From: CAZXCQ01 sp964639275
Lineage (GTDB): Bacteria; Desulfobacterota; DSM-4660; Desulfatiglandales; Desulfatiglandaceae
DNA length: 7,749 bases
Assembly (NCBI GenBank): GCA_964639275.1
Contig: CAZXCQ010000296.1
Coordinates: 1 to 7,749, forward strand
Reading direction: 5' to 3'
The position numbers were made by a program, and so were the translations under genes. Below are positions 6,024 to 7,749 of the stretch, piece after piece. The notes under the pieces are model-generated. The model saw only the letters and a program-made list of their open reading frames with translations. It made no database searches and was not told where the DNA came from. Each line of letters begins with the position of its first letter. Position 1 is the first letter of the stretch.

Positions 6024-6848
6024 ATGCAGGACCTCCTGAATCATATCGATCGGTTGATCCAACAGAGACCGGTTACCAAAAAGGTGCTTACCCCATTCCG
6101 GGAGCTTGTCCTCATCATGGCCGAGACCAGGCCGGAGACCCACCCGGTTTCGGTGGAAGATCGGCTAAAGGAAACCAAGCGGAAGGAGGGTTTTCCCATC
6201 TTTTCGCGGGAAGACCTGCCCCTTGATCTTAATTCGGCCTCAGGCCTCCTGAAGGGGTTTCTGGGGCACCTGGCGGCCACCCAAAGAGAGGACAGAGAGG
6301 GACTAAAAAAGGCCCTGGAACGCTCTGAGGCGGAATCCGGGTGGCCCCAAAGGCTTTTTAAGGCGATACTTAGTCAGGACAAAAAGGCCCTGTCAAGGCT
6401 CGCAAAGGAGGTTGACCTGGAGCCCATGGCCCTCCAGTTCTTGGGAGGGGTGGCCATGAGGCCTTCGCTTCGTGCCCTTCGGGAGAGCATCTCGGATAGC
6501 ATTGACAGAGCTGGGTGGGAGTATGGCTATTGCCCCCTCTGCGGTTCTCAGCCCGACATGGCCTGTTTCGAAAAGACCGGCAAACGCTATCTCCACTGTG
6601 AACTCTGTGGCGAGGAGTGGGCCTTTCCCCGGATAAGATGCCCCTTCTGCGACAATCAAGACCAGGAGTCTCTGGGTTACTTTGAATCAGAAGAGGAGGA
6701 GGGGTTTCGCGTCTACTTTTGCCGCAAATGTAACCGATACCTAAAGACCATAGACAAAAGGGTCTTTGAGGAGGTGGCGCCTCTGGAGCTCGAAAACCTG
6801 GCCACCATCCATCTGGATCTGCTGGCGGGCAAGCATGGGTTTGAGTAA
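6024..6848 (+). CDS. fdhE: Formate dehydrogenase accessory protein FdhE
   Basis: This 274-residue cytoplasmic maturation factor belongs to the FdhE family, needed for active Tat-exported formate dehydrogenases. In E. coli, FdhE binds iron and interacts with the catalytic subunit. Four CxxC motifs lie in the C-terminal half: 170/173 (CPLCGSQP), 192/195 (HCELCGEEW), 206/209 (CPFC) and 233/236 (CRKC), matching the family rubredoxin-like pattern; C181 is extra. The N-terminal half is helical and weakly conserved, as usual. It is slightly shorter than the E. coli protein (about 309 residues). The ATG at 6024 follows the peroxiredoxin remnant by 3 bases, with AGGGG just upstream as a fair ribosome site. 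Because a terminator precedes it, fdhE probably depends on readthrough or on a promoter within 5827-6023 that I could not identify. Confidence 0.93.
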   Translation: MQDLLNHIDRLIQQRPVTKKVLTPFRELVLIMAETRPETHPVSVEDRLKETKRKEGFPIFSREDLPLDLNSASGLLKGFLGHLAATQREDREGLKKALERSEAESGWPQRLFKAILSQDKKALSRLAKEVDLEPMALQFLGGVAMRPSLRALRESISDSIDRAGWEYGYCPLCGSQPDMACFEKTGKRYLHCELCGEEWAFPRIRCPFCDNQDQESLGYFESEEEEGFRVYFCRKCNRYLKTIDKRVFEEVAPLELENLATIHLDLLAGKHGFE

Positions 6849-6874
6849 CCTCATGGAAAGGGGCTGAGGGCCTG

Positions 6875-7399
6875 CTACCGCAAAAACTCGCCCAGCTTTT
6901 GATCCAGGAAGGCCTCGCTCCTTGCTCCCACTATCTTCTCCACAACTCTTCCATCTTTTATAAAATATAGCATTGGGATGGCAGAGATCTTAAGATCGCT
7001 CAACATGTCGTCTTTGGTCCAATAGACCGGAAAATTGATTTTCATCCGATCCATGAGCGCCTGCAGGGCCAAAGGCCCTCCAAACTCAAAGCTGAGCCCA
7101 AAGACCTTGAGCCCCCGGGACCGGTATCGCCCATATAGCCTTATGAGTGCTGGGAGTTCCCGCCTGCAGGGACCACACCAGGAAGCCATCAGGATTATGA
7201 GCCGTGGGGAACCCTTATCCGTCATAAGACGATGGATTTCTGTCTTGTCTATCCCGGCCACGACGATTCGTCGAGAACCGGCCATGGCATCCCGGACCCA
7301 GAGAATCCCGAGAATGGATATCATGATGCACATGGCACCGCAAAACGCCCCGCACCCAGAGGACCTGTTTTTCTCCCTAGACCCTCTTCTGTTTATCAT
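6875..7399 (-). CDS. TlpA/ResA-like thioredoxin-fold protein, membrane-anchored or secreted
   Basis: The start at 7399 gives 174 residues. A basic N-terminus is followed by a hydrophobic segment (about 15-35) and A-M-A before Gly41, so it is either a cleaved signal peptide or an N-terminal anchor. The thioredoxin active site is W74-C75-G76-P77-C78 in the setting LIILMASWCGPCRRELPAL, and the cis-proline is P142 in SAIPMLYF. Such proteins reduce or swap disulfides outside the cytoplasm, for example in cytochrome c maturation; the exact partner is unknown. The frame runs open upstream to 7537, but those 46 codons translate a dispersed repeat, so I reject them. The ribosome site at the chosen start is modest. 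Its 3' end converges on fdhE with 26 bases between the stop codons. Confidence 0.88.
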   Translation of the reverse strand: MINRRGSREKNRSSGCGAFCGAMCIMISILGILWVRDAMAGSRRIVVAGIDKTEIHRLMTDKGSPRLIILMASWCGPCRRELPALIRLYGRYRSRGLKVFGLSFEFGGPLALQALMDRMKINFPVYWTKDDMLSDLKISAIPMLYFIKDGRVVEKIVGARSEAFLDQKLGEFLR

Positions 7400-7422
7400 G
7401 CCACGCCTTTTTCCCGCTTTTT

Positions 7423-7599
7423 GAGATGTTAGTTGAGAGTCCAAAGTTCTCTCGTCATGCCGGACTTGATCCGGCATCCAGAAGTCATATGATATTGATA
7501 ATATTCTGGGTTCCGGCTTTCGCCGGAATGACATCACATAATTCTTGATTCTAACAATATCAATTACTTAGAAGAACTTTGGACTGTGTAGAGATGTTA
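7423..7599. repeat. Nested inverted-repeat element, MITE-like, copy 2, with possible 9-bp target duplication
   Basis: The core at about 7452-7533 has two hairpins. ATGCCGGA at 7457-7464 pairs with 7470-7477 over 8 bp. TTCCGGC at 7511-7517 pairs with GCCGGAA at 7522-7528. Bases 7511-7532 are identical to 255-276. Around the core, AGTCCAAAGTTCT at 7438-7450 is a perfect 13-bp inverted repeat with 7573-7585. Outside that, GAGATGTTA occurs directly repeated at 7423-7431 and 7591-7599, which could be a target-site duplication. The element fills most of the space between the TlpA-like gene and the protease gene. No transposase is present. Confidence 0.7.
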
Positions 7600-7609
7600 C
7601 AATAACACC

Positions 7610-7749
7610 CTAAAATATCAACGAAAGGGAAAAGATGGCCATGTTACCCAGGACATGGATCGTGATGGGGGCCATCAGATTCCCCTCCTTCTCATAGGCC
7701 AAGGCAAAAAGGATTCCCCCCACCGCCTGAGTCAGTGGGATCCCGTGGA
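7610..7749 (-). CDS. CPBP-family intramembrane metalloprotease, C-terminal end (partial)
   Basis: The gene enters from the right edge and stops at TAG 7612-7610, leaving 45 whole codons. The visible sequence starts HGIPLTQAVGGILFALAYEK, then gives NLMAPITIHVLGN and a hydrophobic tail. This fits the last part of CPBP (CAAX protease and bacteriocin-processing, formerly Abi) proteins: a histidine at the end of motif 2, a glycine-rich membrane helix, then H-x3-N as motif 3 before the final helix. The glutamate-pair motif would lie outside the window. The substrate and function cannot be told; family members process prenylated proteins or small peptides, or give immunity. It shares its strand with the TlpA-like gene but is separated from it by about 210 bases that include a repeat. 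Confidence 0.75.
   Translation of the reverse strand, partial: HGIPLTQAVGGILFALAYEKEGNLMAPITIHVLGNMAIFSLSLIF

Noticed and set aside
7400..7537. Longer N-terminus of the TlpA-like protein from 7537
   Set aside because: It translates the dispersed repeat (FRRKPEPRI and MPDQVRHD are typical repeat-derived peptides). The signal or anchor segment follows naturally from the ATG at 7399.

Overview
The window looks like a chromosomal stretch from an anaerobic, probably sulfate-reducing bacterium of the Desulfobacterota (former Deltaproteobacteria). This is an inference. It rests on a Desulfovibrio-type periplasmic formate dehydrogenase that uses selenocysteine, on strongly Shine-Dalgarno-led genes, and on short dispersed hairpin repeats of a kind I associate with that group. 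No marker gene fixes the species.

Layout, left to right. Positions 1-529 are gene-poor and carry a repeat with nested inverted repeats (172-320) and a candidate promoter. moaA (530-1531, +) follows and makes the first intermediate of the pyranopterin cofactor. A 385-base gap holds a perfect hairpin over the moaA stop codon, a good candidate promoter (TTGACA at 1697) and a folded leader of about 180 nt. Next come fdhA (1917-4985, +), a single 1022-residue selenoprotein read through an in-frame UGA at 2490-2492, and fdhB (4999-5754, +), the three-cluster iron-sulfur subunit. A strong intrinsic terminator (5783-5826) follows. Then comes the 3' end of a peroxiredoxin gene with no body (about 5862-6020), which runs into fdhE (6024-6848, +), a formate dehydrogenase maturation factor. 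On the opposite strand lie a thioredoxin-like TlpA/ResA protein (6875-7399, -), a second repeat (about 7423-7599), and the last 45 codons of a CPBP-family membrane protease (7610-7749, -, cut by the window edge).

How the genes fit together. FdhA carries the Mo or W bis-pyranopterin site with Sec192, His193 and Arg441, plus one [4Fe-4S] cluster. FdhB wires that site to three more clusters. The Tat signal on FdhA implies that the folded, cofactor-loaded dimer is exported to the periplasm, where it oxidises formate or reduces CO2, probably exchanging electrons with a cytochrome. MoaA supplies the cofactor pathway and FdhE helps maturation. The TlpA-like protein would act on thiols in the same compartment, but its link to the formate dehydrogenase is only positional.

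I do not see a clearly new multi-gene system. The points most worth a second look are the structured leader in front of the selenoprotein, a cysteine pair in FdhA that may match a known redox switch, the truncated peroxiredoxin beside a terminator, and the same short repeat core sitting inside two different outer inverted repeats.
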